Positions 23,558 through 32,469 of a stretch of 64,000 nt of DNA are shown one piece after another. The DNA is from Pseudorhodoplanes sp. (lineage in GTDB: Bacteria; Pseudomonadota; Alphaproteobacteria; Rhizobiales; Xanthobacteraceae). Every line of letters starts with the position of its first letter. Position 1 is the stretch's first letter. The position numbers and the translations under genes were made by a program. Location of the stretch: contig JAVSMS010000001.1 in NCBI GenBank assembly GCA_032027085.1, positions 1,070,332 to 1,134,331 on the forward strand, read 5' to 3'. The notes below the pieces were generated by a model that had not been told where the DNA came from, made no database searches, and was given only the letters and a program-made list of their open reading frames with translations.

Positions 23558-25129
23558 GTGATCTCATCCCTCGCTCATCTCACGCGTCTGGCCCGTGCGA
23601 ATTATGTGTTCGCGCGCGAAGGCGTGTTCGGACTTGTCGATCCCTCCCCGCTTCCGTTGCCAGCCCGCGCCGTTTTGTGGTGCGCACGCCTGATCGAGCG
23701 GCCCACGAAAGAAAGCAAAGCCGGGCGGCTGTCCGTGGCGCTGACCCGGCTTGGCCCCACTTACGTCAAGCTCGGGCAGTTCCTGGCGACGCGCCCCGAC
23801 ATTGTCGGTGTGACGCTGGCGCGTGACCTCGAAAGTTTGCAGGATCGCATGCCGCCTTTTCCGCAAGCGCAGGCGGAAGCGGCCATCGAGCGAGCCTTCG
23901 GAAAAAAGCTGAACGAGATTTTCGTCACGGTCGGCCCTCCGGTCGCGGCTGCCTCAATCGCGCAAGTGCATCGCGCCGATGTGATGACGCCGGAAGGGGT
24001 GAAGCCAGTCGCCGTGAAGGTGCTGCGGCCGGGCGTCGAGCGGCGTTTCAGGACCGACCAGGACGCTTTCGCCTTTGTCGCGCGCAAGGCCGAAGCGTGG
24101 TCAGCCGAAGCGCGTCGGCTGCGCCTGATCGAGACGGCGGAAACCTTGCGGCGCTCCGTCATCCTGGAAATGGATTTCCGCCTTGAAGCCGCCGCCCTGT
24201 CGGAGATGGCGGAAAACACCCGCAATGACGTCGACTTCCATGTCCCGTCAGTGGATTGGGAACGCACGGCCAAGGATGTGCTGACATTGGAATGGATCGA
24301 CGGCACGCCGCTGAACGATCATGCTGCACTGCGCGCCAAGGGATTCGATCTGCCGGATCTCGGCCGCAAGGTGATCCAGTCCTTCCTGCGCCACGCATTG
24401 CGCGACGGCTTTTTCCACGCCGACATGCATCCCGGCAATCTGTTCGCGGATGACGAGGGCCGTATTGTCGCGGTGGATTTCGGCATCATGGGGCGCCTCG
24501 GGTCAAAAGAACGCCGCTTCCTCGCCGAGATTCTCTACGGCTTCATCACTCGCAATTATCAGCGGACCGCCGAGGTGCATTTCGAAGCCGGCTACGTGCC
24601 GCCGCATCATTCGGTGGAAAGCTTCGCCCAAGCAATCCGTGCCATTGGCGAGCCGATCCACAATCGCACGGCCGAAGAAATCTCAATGGCGCGCCTCTTG
24701 ATGCTGCTGTTCGAGGTCACGGGCCTGTTCGACATGCGTACCCGGCCGGAATTGCTGCTTCTGCAGAAGACCATGGTGGTGGTGGAGGGCGTCGCCCGCA
24801 ATCTCGATCCCAGACTTGATATGTGGTCGACCGCCGAACCCGTGGTTCGGGAGTGGATCGAGCGCCATCTCGGGCCAGCCGGCCGGCTGGAAGACGCGGC
24901 GGGCAGCGCGATGGAAACCGGACGCTTCCTGCTTGGCGTGCCGGGCCTGCTCTCGCGCGGCGCCCTCCTCATGGAGCAGCTCGACGCCATCACCCGGGAC
25001 GGTCTCGTCCTGGCGCCTGAAACGGTGGCAGCCATCGGCCGGGCCGAGGCGCGCCGCAACCGCTGGACAGCCCTGGCCTTGTGGGCGATTGCCGCGCTCC
25101 TGACGTATATCGTGTATCTGCTCCTGTAG
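23558..25129 (+). CDS. ubiB: UbiB/ABC1 atypical kinase of ubiquinone biosynthesis
   Basis: About 523 residues. It has the ABC1 signature LGPTYVKLGQFLATRPDIV (KxGQ motif), AAASIAQVHRA, a VAVKVLRPGV Lys loop, and HADMHPGNLFADDEGRIVAVDFGIMG. A C-terminal hydrophobic helix (WTALALWAIAALLTYIVYLLL) anchors it in the membrane. It supports the ubiquinone assembly complex, probably through ATPase activity. The N-terminus is uncertain: no good Shine-Dalgarno exists; GTG 23558 matches where relatives usually begin and TTG 23537 would add seven residues. Confidence 0.94.
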   Translation: MISSLAHLTRLARANYVFAREGVFGLVDPSPLPLPARAVLWCARLIERPTKESKAGRLSVALTRLGPTYVKLGQFLATRPDIVGVTLARDLESLQDRMPPFPQAQAEAAIERAFGKKLNEIFVTVGPPVAAASIAQVHRADVMTPEGVKPVAVKVLRPGVERRFRTDQDAFAFVARKAEAWSAEARRLRLIETAETLRRSVILEMDFRLEAAALSEMAENTRNDVDFHVPSVDWERTAKDVLTLEWIDGTPLNDHAALRAKGFDLPDLGRKVIQSFLRHALRDGFFHADMHPGNLFADDEGRIVAVDFGIMGRLGSKERRFLAEILYGFITRNYQRTAEVHFEAGYVPPHHSVESFAQAIRAIGEPIHNRTAEEISMARLLMLLFEVTGLFDMRTRPELLLLQKTMVVVEGVARNLDPRLDMWSTAEPVVREWIERHLGPAGRLEDAAGSAMETGRFLLGVPGLLSRGALLMEQLDAITRDGLVLAPETVAAIGRAEARRNRWTALALWAIAALLTYIVYLLL

Positions 25130-25147
25130 GGTCCTGGAGCGTTAACC

Positions 25148-26428
25148 ATGCCCGGCGAGCCGTATAAGCTGGGTCCAATAGTTAAGCCTGACCGGGTATT
25201 GATGCCGTCCATGCTGACCAACAGGCGCATCCTACTGATCATTGGCGGCGGCATCGCCGCCTACAAATCCCTTGACCTGATCCGCCGTTTGCGCGAGCGC
25301 GGTGGGCAGGTGCGCTGCATTCTCACCAAAGCCGGGCAAGAATTCGTTACGCCCTTGTCGGTCAGCGCCATTTGCGGCGAACGCGCCTTCTTCGATCTAT
25401 TCGACTTACAAAGCGAATTCGATGTCGGTCATATCCGCATCGCGCGGGGTGCCGATCTGGTTGTGGTTGCGCCGGCGACAGCCGATCTGATGGCGAAAAT
25501 GGCCGGCGGGCATGCCGATGATCTCGCATCGACGGTCCTGCTGGCGACCGACAAACCCGTCTTGCTGGCGCCGGCGATGAATCCGCGAATGTGGGATCAT
25601 GCCGCCACGCAACGCAACGTCGCGCAACTCACCGCAGATGGTGCGCGTTTTGTCGGACCCAATGACGGCGAGATGGCGGAAAGCGGCGAACGCGGCGTCG
25701 GCCGCATGGCTGAGCCGCTGGAGATCGTCGCCGCCATCGAAGGCCTCTTTGCAAAGCCAGGCGGCGCCCGGCTACTCGCGGGGCGGCGGCTGCTGATCAC
25801 ATCGGGCCCGACGCATGAGCCCATCGATCCCGTCCGCTATATCGCCAACCGCTCGTCCGGCAAGCAGGGCCATGCCATTGCGGCAGCGGCGGCCCAGGCC
25901 GGTGCGGATGTGACGCTCGTTTCGGGCCCGGTGAATTTGCCTGACCCTGATAACATCCGAACTGTGCGGGTGACGACCGCGCGCGACATGCTGGCAGCGG
26001 TTGAGAAGGCGTTGCCCGCAGATGTTGCGATCTTTGCCGCCGCGGTTGCCGACTGGAGCATTGCGACCCCGGGTGAGCAGAAGATCAAGAAGAGCAAAGA
26101 CGGATTGCCGTCCCTGTCACTGGTGGAAAACCCGGACATTCTTGCGACCGTCGCGCATCTCAAAGACAGGCGTCCGAAATTGGTCATCGGCTTTGCCGCC
26201 GAGACCGAACATGTCATCGAACATGCCAAGGCAAAGCTCCGCCGCAAGGGTTGCGACTGGATCGTCGCCAATGATGTCTCGCCGCAAAGCGGTATTATGG
26301 GCGGAGATCGCAACACCGTCCATCTGGTCACTGACAATGGTGTTGAGTCCTGGCCGTCGCAATCCAAAGAAGATGTGGCGCGCGCTTTGATCACGCGGGT
26401 GGCCGAGGCGCTCGGAGCAAATCCGTGA
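25148..26428 (+). CDS. coaBC: Bifunctional phosphopantothenoylcysteine decarboxylase/synthetase
   Basis: Two steps of CoA synthesis. The N-terminal CoaC flavoprotein half has [17 protein letters not shown], a [12 protein letters not shown] segment containing the active-site His, and [13 protein letters not shown]. The C-terminal CoaB half starts [27 protein letters not shown]. 426 residues if it starts at 25148 (GGAG 8 nt upstream); an ATG at 25202 would remove a non-conserved leader. Its stop overlaps the dut start by four bases. Confidence 0.95.
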   Translation: MPGEPYKLGPIVKPDRVLMPSMLTNRRILLIIGGGIAAYKSLDLIRRLRERGGQVRCILTKAGQEFVTPLSVSAICGERAFFDLFDLQSEFDVGHIRIARGADLVVVAPATADLMAKMAGGHADDLASTVLLATDKPVLLAPAMNPRMWDHAATQRNVAQLTADGARFVGPNDGEMAESGERGVGRMAEPLEIVAAIEGLFAKPGGARLLAGRRLLITSGPTHEPIDPVRYIANRSSGKQGHAIAAAAAQAGADVTLVSGPVNLPDPDNIRTVRVTTARDMLAAVEKALPADVAIFAAAVADWSIATPGEQKIKKSKDGLPSLSLVENPDILATVAHLKDRRPKLVIGFAAETEHVIEHAKAKLRRKGCDWIVANDVSPQSGIMGGDRNTVHLVTDNGVESWPSQSKEDVARALITRVAEALGANP

Positions 26429-26907
26429 GCAAGATGGAATTGCAGGTGATGCGGCTGCCGCACGCCGCCGATCTGCCGCTGCCCGAACACCAGAGCGAGC
26501 ATGCGGCCGGTCTCGATCTCTTGGCAGCGGTGCCTGCGGACTCCCCGCTCATCATCGCGCCGCACGCCTATGCGATGGTCCCAACCGGCCTTTGCATCGC
26601 CTTGCCGCCGGGGACCGAGGCCCAAGTGCGTCCGCGTTCGGGATTGGCTGCCAAGCACGGCGTGACGGTGCTTAACAGTCCTGGCACGATAGACGCCGAC
26701 TATCGAGGCGAAGTTAAGATCATTCTAATCAATCACGGCAGCGAGGCCTTTGCGGTCTCGCGCGGAATGCGAATTGCACAGTTAGTTGTCGCGAAATTTG
26801 TTTCTACAGAGGTCAAAATTGTCACGGGCTTGTCAGAAACAGCGCGGGGCGCAGGTGGTTTCGGCTCGACCGGCATAAAATATGAGACTAACCGGAGTAA
26901 GGGCTAG
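26425..26907 (+). CDS. dut: dUTP diphosphatase
   Basis: Hydrolyses dUTP to dUMP, supplying dTMP synthesis and keeping uracil out of DNA. 160 residues with the five trimeric dUTPase motifs: [40 protein letters not shown] and [13 protein letters not shown] start overlapping coaBC (GTGA). The coaBC-dut pairing is conserved in proteobacteria. Confidence 0.97.
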   Translation: MSKMELQVMRLPHAADLPLPEHQSEHAAGLDLLAAVPADSPLIIAPHAYAMVPTGLCIALPPGTEAQVRPRSGLAAKHGVTVLNSPGTIDADYRGEVKIILINHGSEAFAVSRGMRIAQLVVAKFVSTEVKIVTGLSETARGAGGFGSTGIKYETNRSKG

Positions 26908-26973
26908 ACAGTTCCGTGTAATTTATTACCGTTATGCATCATAAAATCACATTAGGATGCAGGTAATATTGGA

Positions 26974-27387
26974 ATGCCGCTGCTGTCTCGCAAAGGCATC
27001 TTGGCCATCGCGGCGGTCATCGACGTTGCGCTCAATTCCCGTCACAGGCCGGTTTCGGCCAAGACACTCGCGGCACGACATGGACTGCCGCCACGGCATC
27101 TCGAGCCTGTCTTGCAGGCGCTCGTGCATGACGGAATTCTCCGGGGAGTGAGAGGACCGCGCGGCGGCTACGAACTCGGCCGTGAGCAGAAGCAAATCAC
27201 GGCGGTCGATATCCTGCGCGCCGCAGGAACCACCGACGAAGACAGTGAAATGGATTTTCCGACCTCGTCGCAAATCAAGACAGTCGTGCTTCCCGCTCTT
27301 GCTCAGGCCGAACGTGCCTTTGCCGCCGCGCTCGGCAAAATCAACGTCGAAGAGTTGGTGAGCAACGCCGCCCGTCATCCACATTGA
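26974..27387 (+). CDS. Rrf2-family transcriptional regulator without cluster cysteines
   Basis: 137 residues. Winged-helix DNA-binding domain with ISR/Rrf2 features: LSRKGILAIAAVIDVAL, the KTLAARHGLPPRHLEPVLQAL HTH, and the VRGPRGGYELGRE wing. No Cys residue is present, whereas IscR/NsrR-type members use three Cys to bind Fe-S. It therefore cannot sense through a classical cluster and belongs to the cluster-free Rrf2 group. The target is unknown. Confidence 0.88.
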   Translation: MPLLSRKGILAIAAVIDVALNSRHRPVSAKTLAARHGLPPRHLEPVLQALVHDGILRGVRGPRGGYELGREQKQITAVDILRAAGTTDEDSEMDFPTSSQIKTVVLPALAQAERAFAAALGKINVEELVSNAARHPH

Positions 27388-27600
27388 CGCGCTCCGGCAT
27401 CGCAAGGTGGCGATGTTCACGGTCTGGACTCTTACGGGCCGACTCCGCTTGGAGTTAAAGTCAAATGATTCGGGCGGGTGGATGCGGACCCTTCCTGCCT
27501 GCGGGTTCTGCGTCTCCTAACCAAATGACATACGAGGAGCACCGGGCTGGCTGCGCGCAGGCGTCTGCCGAACCGGCGCCAGGACAGCAGGTATGCGGGC

Positions 27601-30099
27601 ATGAATCGGACGACAGGCGGCTGGCTTCGGGCTGATGCGCTGCGAGGAGGCTGGCCGGTTGTCGTCGCGGTAAATCTGGTGCCCCCTACGGCGGCCGCCG
27701 AGGAAAGCATCGGCGCAACCTTCAGCGCATATCTCACGGCCATTTCGATGCTGGACCGCCATGAGATCGCCAGCGCGGCACTGTCGCTTGGCGTCCTGTT
27801 CTTCGCCGTCGTGACCTCCTTCCTTCTACTGCGGGCTCGCCGCCAGAGCGCCGAGAACGAGGCAGCGCTCCGCAGCCAGATCAGCGCGCTGGCCGCGGAG
27901 GCCGACCGCGCCAACACGCTGTTACTGTCTGAGCCTCAGGTAGTGATCGCCTGGGCTGCGGCTTCCGAAACACCGGAGATCATCGGCGACACCGGGATCG
28001 TCACATCCTCCACCTTGCCGCACCGTGTGCTGGCATTCGGATCGTGGCTGTCGCCGGACGAGGCGCAGGCGCTCGAAACTGCCGTTGAGGCACTGCGGGG
28101 ACGGGGGCAATCCTTTTTCATGACGGTCACGACGCATGCCGGAAAAACCGTCGAGGCCGAAGGGCGCGCCATCGGTGGTCGCGCAGTGATGCGGCTGCGC
28201 GACGTCAGCGGCATCAAAAGCGATCTGGCCGAGCTGACTGCGCGGCATCAACAATTGCTCGACCATATCGGCGCCTTGCGCACTCTGATCGACGCGCTGC
28301 CCTGCCCGGTTTGGGCGCGCGATGCCGCCGGCCGGCTCACCTTCGTGAATGCAGCCTATGTCAGCGCGGTAGAAGCGGCGGATGCCACCGACGCGGTCGA
28401 ACGCGGACTGGAATTGCTGGACCGCGCCGAGCGCGAAGACGCAGCTGGCATGCGCGCCAGCGGTCAAATCTATCGCGGCCGCGCGCCCGCCGTCGTCGCC
28501 GGCGCCCGGCGAATTTTCGACGTGGTGGAAGCACCGGCCCGTGGCGGCAGTGCCGGTGCCGCCATCGATGCCTCGGATGTCGAAAACATGCACGCCGAAC
28601 TTGGCCGCGTGACCGAGGCGCATCGTCGGACGCTCGACCAGCTCGCGACCGGGGTTGCGATCTTCGGCGCGGACCAGTCGCTGAAATTCTACAACACCGC
28701 CTATCGCTCGCTCTGGGACCTCGACAGCGGTTTCCTCGATCAGGCCCCGACCGATTCCGCCATCCTGGACAAGCTGCGAGCAGCTCGGAAACTTCCCGAG
28801 CAGCAAGATTTCCGATCCTGGAAAGCGCAGTTGCACGAGGCTTACCGCGCCCTCGAAGCGCGGGAAGACATGTGGTTCCTGCCGCGCGGGCGCACCCTGC
28901 GCGTGGTCACGACGCCCAATCCCGAAGGCGGCGTCACCTATCTGTTCGACGACGTCACCGAAAGGCTCGACCTCGAGCGCCGCTATGACGCGCTGATTCG
29001 CGTGCAGGGCGAGACCCTCGACAATCTCGCCGAAGCCGTGGCGGTGTTCGCGAGCGACGGCCGCCTGCGACTGCACAACCCTGCTTTTGCGAGAATGTGG
29101 AAACTGGCGCCAGAAGTGCTGGAAGAGCGCCCGCATATCGAAGCGGTCATCGCCTGGTGCGCGCCGCTGCATCCCGAAGACGAAACGCTGCGCGCGCTGC
29201 GCGGTGCGATCACGTCGATCGGCCAGAGCGAGCCGGTGACCGGCCGCCTGGAGCGGCGCGACGGCAGCGTGATCGATTGCGCCACGCTGTCGCTGCCCGA
29301 CGGCGCGACGTTGGTCACATTCCAGGATGTCACCGATACCGTGAATGTCGAGCGCGCCTTGCGCGAGCGCAACGAGGCGCTGGAAGCCGCCGACCGGATC
29401 AAGGTCGATTTCCTGCACCACGTGTCCTATGAATTGCGTTCTCCGCTGACCAACATCATCGGCTTTGCGCACTTCCTCGGCGATCCCGTGACCGGGCCGC
29501 TCAACACCAAGCAGGCGGAATATCTCGGCTACATCACCGTCTCGACCAATGCTTTGCTCGCGATCATCAACGACATTCTCGATCTTGCGACCATCGATGC
29601 CGGCGCGATGCGGCTCAATCTCGGCCCGGTCGACATCCGCCGGACCATGGATGAAGCCGCCGAAGGCATTCGCGACCGGCTCGTCAATAACGGCATCCGG
29701 CTCGACACCCGCGTCTCGGCCGATATCGGCAGCTTCATCGCCGACGAACGCCGTGTCCGCCAGATTCTCTACAACCTGCTGTCAAATGCGATCGGCTTCT
29801 CACCGGCCGGCGCGACCGTGCGTCTGACCGCCGAACGGACCCCCGCCGCGGTGATCTTCTCGGTCACAGATCAGGGTCCGGGCATCCCCGCCGACAAGAA
29901 GGATCGCATATTCAAATCCTTTGAATCCGACCCGCTCGGGTCCCGGCACCGCGGGGCAGGACTTGGCCTGTCGATCGTGCGTTCCTTTGTGGAGTTGCAC
30001 GGTGGTACAGTGGATGTCGACTCCGCCGTGGGTCGCGGGACCACCGTAACATGCACCTTTCCGCTCGAGCAGACGAGCCGGCACATCGCCGCCGCGTGA
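27601..30099 (+). CDS. divL: DivL-type multi-PAS kinase-like protein with Tyr replacing the phospho-acceptor His
   Basis: 832 residues: one transmembrane helix (about 58-80), coiled region, three PAS-like domains (about 228, 345 and 473), a HisKA-type dimerisation domain and an HATPase domain with N-box ILYNLLSNAIGF (about 721), GPGIPADKKDRIF (about 757) and GAGLGLSIV (about 785). The H-box reads HVSYELRSPLTNIIGF: Tyr610 stands where the autophosphorylated His should be. This is the hallmark of Caulobacter DivL, which modulates CckA in the CtrA cell-cycle pathway. Followed 18 bp later by the tsaE fusion gene. No in-frame ATG/GTG lies upstream before a stop at 27526. Confidence 0.88.
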   Translation: MNRTTGGWLRADALRGGWPVVVAVNLVPPTAAAEESIGATFSAYLTAISMLDRHEIASAALSLGVLFFAVVTSFLLLRARRQSAENEAALRSQISALAAEADRANTLLLSEPQVVIAWAAASETPEIIGDTGIVTSSTLPHRVLAFGSWLSPDEAQALETAVEALRGRGQSFFMTVTTHAGKTVEAEGRAIGGRAVMRLRDVSGIKSDLAELTARHQQLLDHIGALRTLIDALPCPVWARDAAGRLTFVNAAYVSAVEAADATDAVERGLELLDRAEREDAAGMRASGQIYRGRAPAVVAGARRIFDVVEAPARGGSAGAAIDASDVENMHAELGRVTEAHRRTLDQLATGVAIFGADQSLKFYNTAYRSLWDLDSGFLDQAPTDSAILDKLRAARKLPEQQDFRSWKAQLHEAYRALEAREDMWFLPRGRTLRVVTTPNPEGGVTYLFDDVTERLDLERRYDALIRVQGETLDNLAEAVAVFASDGRLRLHNPAFARMWKLAPEVLEERPHIEAVIAWCAPLHPEDETLRALRGAITSIGQSEPVTGRLERRDGSVIDCATLSLPDGATLVTFQDVTDTVNVERALRERNEALEAADRIKVDFLHHVSYELRSPLTNIIGFAHFLGDPVTGPLNTKQAEYLGYITVSTNALLAIINDILDLATIDAGAMRLNLGPVDIRRTMDEAAEGIRDRLVNNGIRLDTRVSADIGSFIADERRVRQILYNLLSNAIGFSPAGATVRLTAERTPAAVIFSVTDQGPGIPADKKDRIFKSFESDPLGSRHRGAGLGLSIVRSFVELHGGTVDVDSAVGRGTTVTCTFPLEQTSRHIAAA

Positions 30100-30117
30100 C
30101 CAGCTGACGGGCCGCCG

Positions 30118-31659
30118 ATGCTTTCGACAACATCAGGCGGCACCACCCTCAGTCTTGCCCTCGAAAACGAACAGGCGACGCACCAGCTTGTCGTCGACAT
30201 CGCCAATGCACTCGAGCCAGGCAACATGGTCACGTTGTCCGGGGATCTCGGGGCAGGCAAAACGACCTTCGCGCGCGCCTTGATCCGTCATCTTGCCGGC
30301 AATCCGACAATTTCGGTGCCGAGTCCGACATTCACGCTCGTGCAATCCTATGAGCTTCCGCGGTTTCCCGTCGTTCATGCCGACCTTTATCGACTGTCCG
30401 GACCGGACGAACTGGGCGAACTCGGGTTCGATGATTTTGCGCCGGAAACAGTGGTGCTCATGGAATGGCCGGATCGCGCGGGCAGCCTTCTACCCGCCGA
30501 CCGGATCGACATCGCTTTCACTTTGTCGCCGGAGCAAGGCCTCGAATACCGGAATGTGCACATCACCGGCTACGGTACGCTGGCAAAGCGCGTCGAGCGC
30601 GTCGCCGCCCTACGCGATTTCCTGGAGCGGACGGGCTATGCCGGCGTCGACCGCCGCCGCATGCAGGGCGACGCGTCGACGCGCGTCTACGAACAAATTC
30701 TGTGCGAGGGAAAAAGCGTCATCCTGATGAACTCCCCGCGCCGCGCCGACGGGCCGGCCGTGCGGGGCAACAAGCCCTACAGCGCCATCGCGCACCTGGC
30801 GGAAGATGTGAAGCCGTTCGTCGCCCTCGCAACCGGATTGCGCGAGCGTGGCTTCTCAGCTCCGGAAATCCTGGAAGCGGATCTCGAGCACGGCTTTCTG
30901 ATCATCGAAGATCTCGGATCCGAACCGATCGTGTCCGGCACGCCGCCGGCTCCGATCCAAAAACGCTATGAAGCGGCGGTGGATACGCTGCTTGCGCTGC
31001 ATGGACTTTGGCTTCCGGATATTCTTCCGATCGCCCCCGGCATCGAGCATAGCATTCCCCGTTACAGCCTGGACGCGCTGCTCATCGAGTCGGAATTGCT
31101 GCTCGACTGGTACATTCCCGCCGCCGGCGGCGCCGTTTCCGACAGCATGCGCACCATGTTCACCGATCTGTGGCGCGGGGCCATGCTGCCAGTCCTGACC
31201 GCCCAACCAACCTGGGTTCTGCGCGATTACCACTCTCCCAACCTGCTCTGGCTTCCGGAGCGCGAGGGCATCCAGCATATCGGCCTTCTCGATTTTCAGG
31301 ACGCGGTGATGGGGCCGCCGGCCTATGATCTGGCCTCGCTCTTGCAGGACGCGCGCGCTGACGTGCCGGAGACGATGGAAGTCTCCCTGCTCACGCATTA
31401 TTGCCGTGTCCGCAAATACCGCGATCCCCAATTCCAGGTCGTGCCCTTTGCGGAGACTTACGCCATTCTCGCCGCGCAGCGGGCGACCAAAATCCTCGGG
31501 ATTTTCGCCCGGCTCGACCGGCGCGACGGCAAACCGCAATATCTTCGCCACATGCCGCGGATATGGGGATATCTGCAGCGTTCGCTGACCCATCCCTCGC
31601 TGACGTCGCTGCAAGCATGGTATCGCAGCCATGTTCCCGCCTGGCGACATTCGTCCTAG
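30118..31659 (+). CDS. Fusion of TsaE (tRNA t6A ATPase) with an aminoglycoside-phosphotransferase-fold sugar kinase (AmgK-like)
   Basis: 513 residues. Part 1 (about 1-155) is TsaE, with P-loop SGDLGAGKTT (41-50), PSPTFTLVQSYE and HADLYRL; it drives the TsaB-TsaD-TsaE complex that makes N6-threonylcarbamoyladenosine. Part 2 (about 165-505) is an APH-fold kinase: MQGDASTRVYEQI, the catalytic loop WVLRDYHSPNLLWL (Asp370) and LLDFQDAVMGP (Asp392). The kinase half matches the anomeric MurNAc/GlcNAc kinase AmgK, and the next gene is MurU-like, its pathway partner. The fusion occurs in other Hyphomicrobiales, so it is real and not an assembly join. Confidence 0.93.
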   Translation: MLSTTSGGTTLSLALENEQATHQLVVDIANALEPGNMVTLSGDLGAGKTTFARALIRHLAGNPTISVPSPTFTLVQSYELPRFPVVHADLYRLSGPDELGELGFDDFAPETVVLMEWPDRAGSLLPADRIDIAFTLSPEQGLEYRNVHITGYGTLAKRVERVAALRDFLERTGYAGVDRRRMQGDASTRVYEQILCEGKSVILMNSPRRADGPAVRGNKPYSAIAHLAEDVKPFVALATGLRERGFSAPEILEADLEHGFLIIEDLGSEPIVSGTPPAPIQKRYEAAVDTLLALHGLWLPDILPIAPGIEHSIPRYSLDALLIESELLLDWYIPAAGGAVSDSMRTMFTDLWRGAMLPVLTAQPTWVLRDYHSPNLLWLPEREGIQHIGLLDFQDAVMGPPAYDLASLLQDARADVPETMEVSLLTHYCRVRKYRDPQFQVVPFAETYAILAAQRATKILGIFARLDRRDGKPQYLRHMPRIWGYLQRSLTHPSLTSLQAWYRSHVPAWRHSS

Positions 31660-31675
31660 CAATCCGGAGATCTGA

Positions 31676-32416
31676 ATGGCGCAAGCCATCAACAGAGCAA
31701 GCACTCCCCGCACCGCGATGGTGCTCGCGGCGGGCTTTGGCGAACGTATGCGACCGCTGACCGACCGTATGCCGAAGCCCATGGTCGAGGTCGCCGGCAA
31801 GCCCCTGCTCGACCATGTACTCGATCGTCTCGCCGAAGCGGGTGTCGAGACCGCGGTCATCAATGTCCACTATCTCGCCGACCAGATCGAAACCCATGTC
31901 GCAAAAAGGGCAAAGCCGCGCGTCGTCATTTCGGATGAGCGCACGGAAATCCTTGGCACCGGCGGCGGCGTAGTGAAGGCGCTCCCGCATCTTGGCGCTG
32001 CGCCATTCTTTCACGTCAATTCTGACAGCATCTGGATCGATGGCGTGCACGGCAACCTGCACCGGCTCGCGGCGGCCTTTGACCCGCAAATGATGGATGC
32101 GTTGCTGCTGCTCGCGCCGTCCGCCGGCAGCATCGGCTATTCGGGCCGTGGCGATTTCGCCATGGCGCCGGACGGGCGGCTGCGCAGTCGCGCCGAGCGC
32201 GAGGTTGTGCCCTTTGTTTATGCCGGGGTGGCGATTCTGTCGCCCGCGCTTTTCGCCAACGCCGAGGCTAGGCCCTTTTCGCTGACCACGCTGTTCGACC
32301 GGGCCGCCGAATCAGGCCGCCTGTTCGGGTTGCGGCTGGAAGGCCTGTGGATGCATGTCGGCACGCCGGACGCCATTGCACTGGCGGAAAACGCCATCCT
32401 GGAAAGCGCGGCCTGA
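31676..32416 (+). CDS. murU: Nucleotidyltransferase, MurNAc-1-phosphate uridylyltransferase type
   Basis: 246 residues. The sugar-nucleotidyltransferase signature TAMVLAAGFGERMRPLTDRMPKPMVEV is followed by LGTGGGVVKALP, HVNSDSIW (metal-binding Asp) and a C-terminal MHVGTPDAIALAE. With AmgK it would convert recovered MurNAc to UDP-MurNAc, bypassing early peptidoglycan synthesis steps. The name rests on the AmgK neighbour and family resemblance; other sugar-1-phosphates remain possible. Confidence 0.85.
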   Translation: MAQAINRASTPRTAMVLAAGFGERMRPLTDRMPKPMVEVAGKPLLDHVLDRLAEAGVETAVINVHYLADQIETHVAKRAKPRVVISDERTEILGTGGGVVKALPHLGAAPFFHVNSDSIWIDGVHGNLHRLAAAFDPQMMDALLLLAPSAGSIGYSGRGDFAMAPDGRLRSRAEREVVPFVYAGVAILSPALFANAEARPFSLTTLFDRAAESGRLFGLRLEGLWMHVGTPDAIALAENAILESAA

Positions 32417-32469
32417 CGCCAATCAGCAAAGGGTGGCCTGCCGCTTCCCGTCCTGCTTATGATCGACTC

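Noticed and set aside
27922-29472. 516-codon reverse frame across divL
   Set aside because: Same kind of shadow; the plus strand has ordered PAS, H-box and ATPase motifs.
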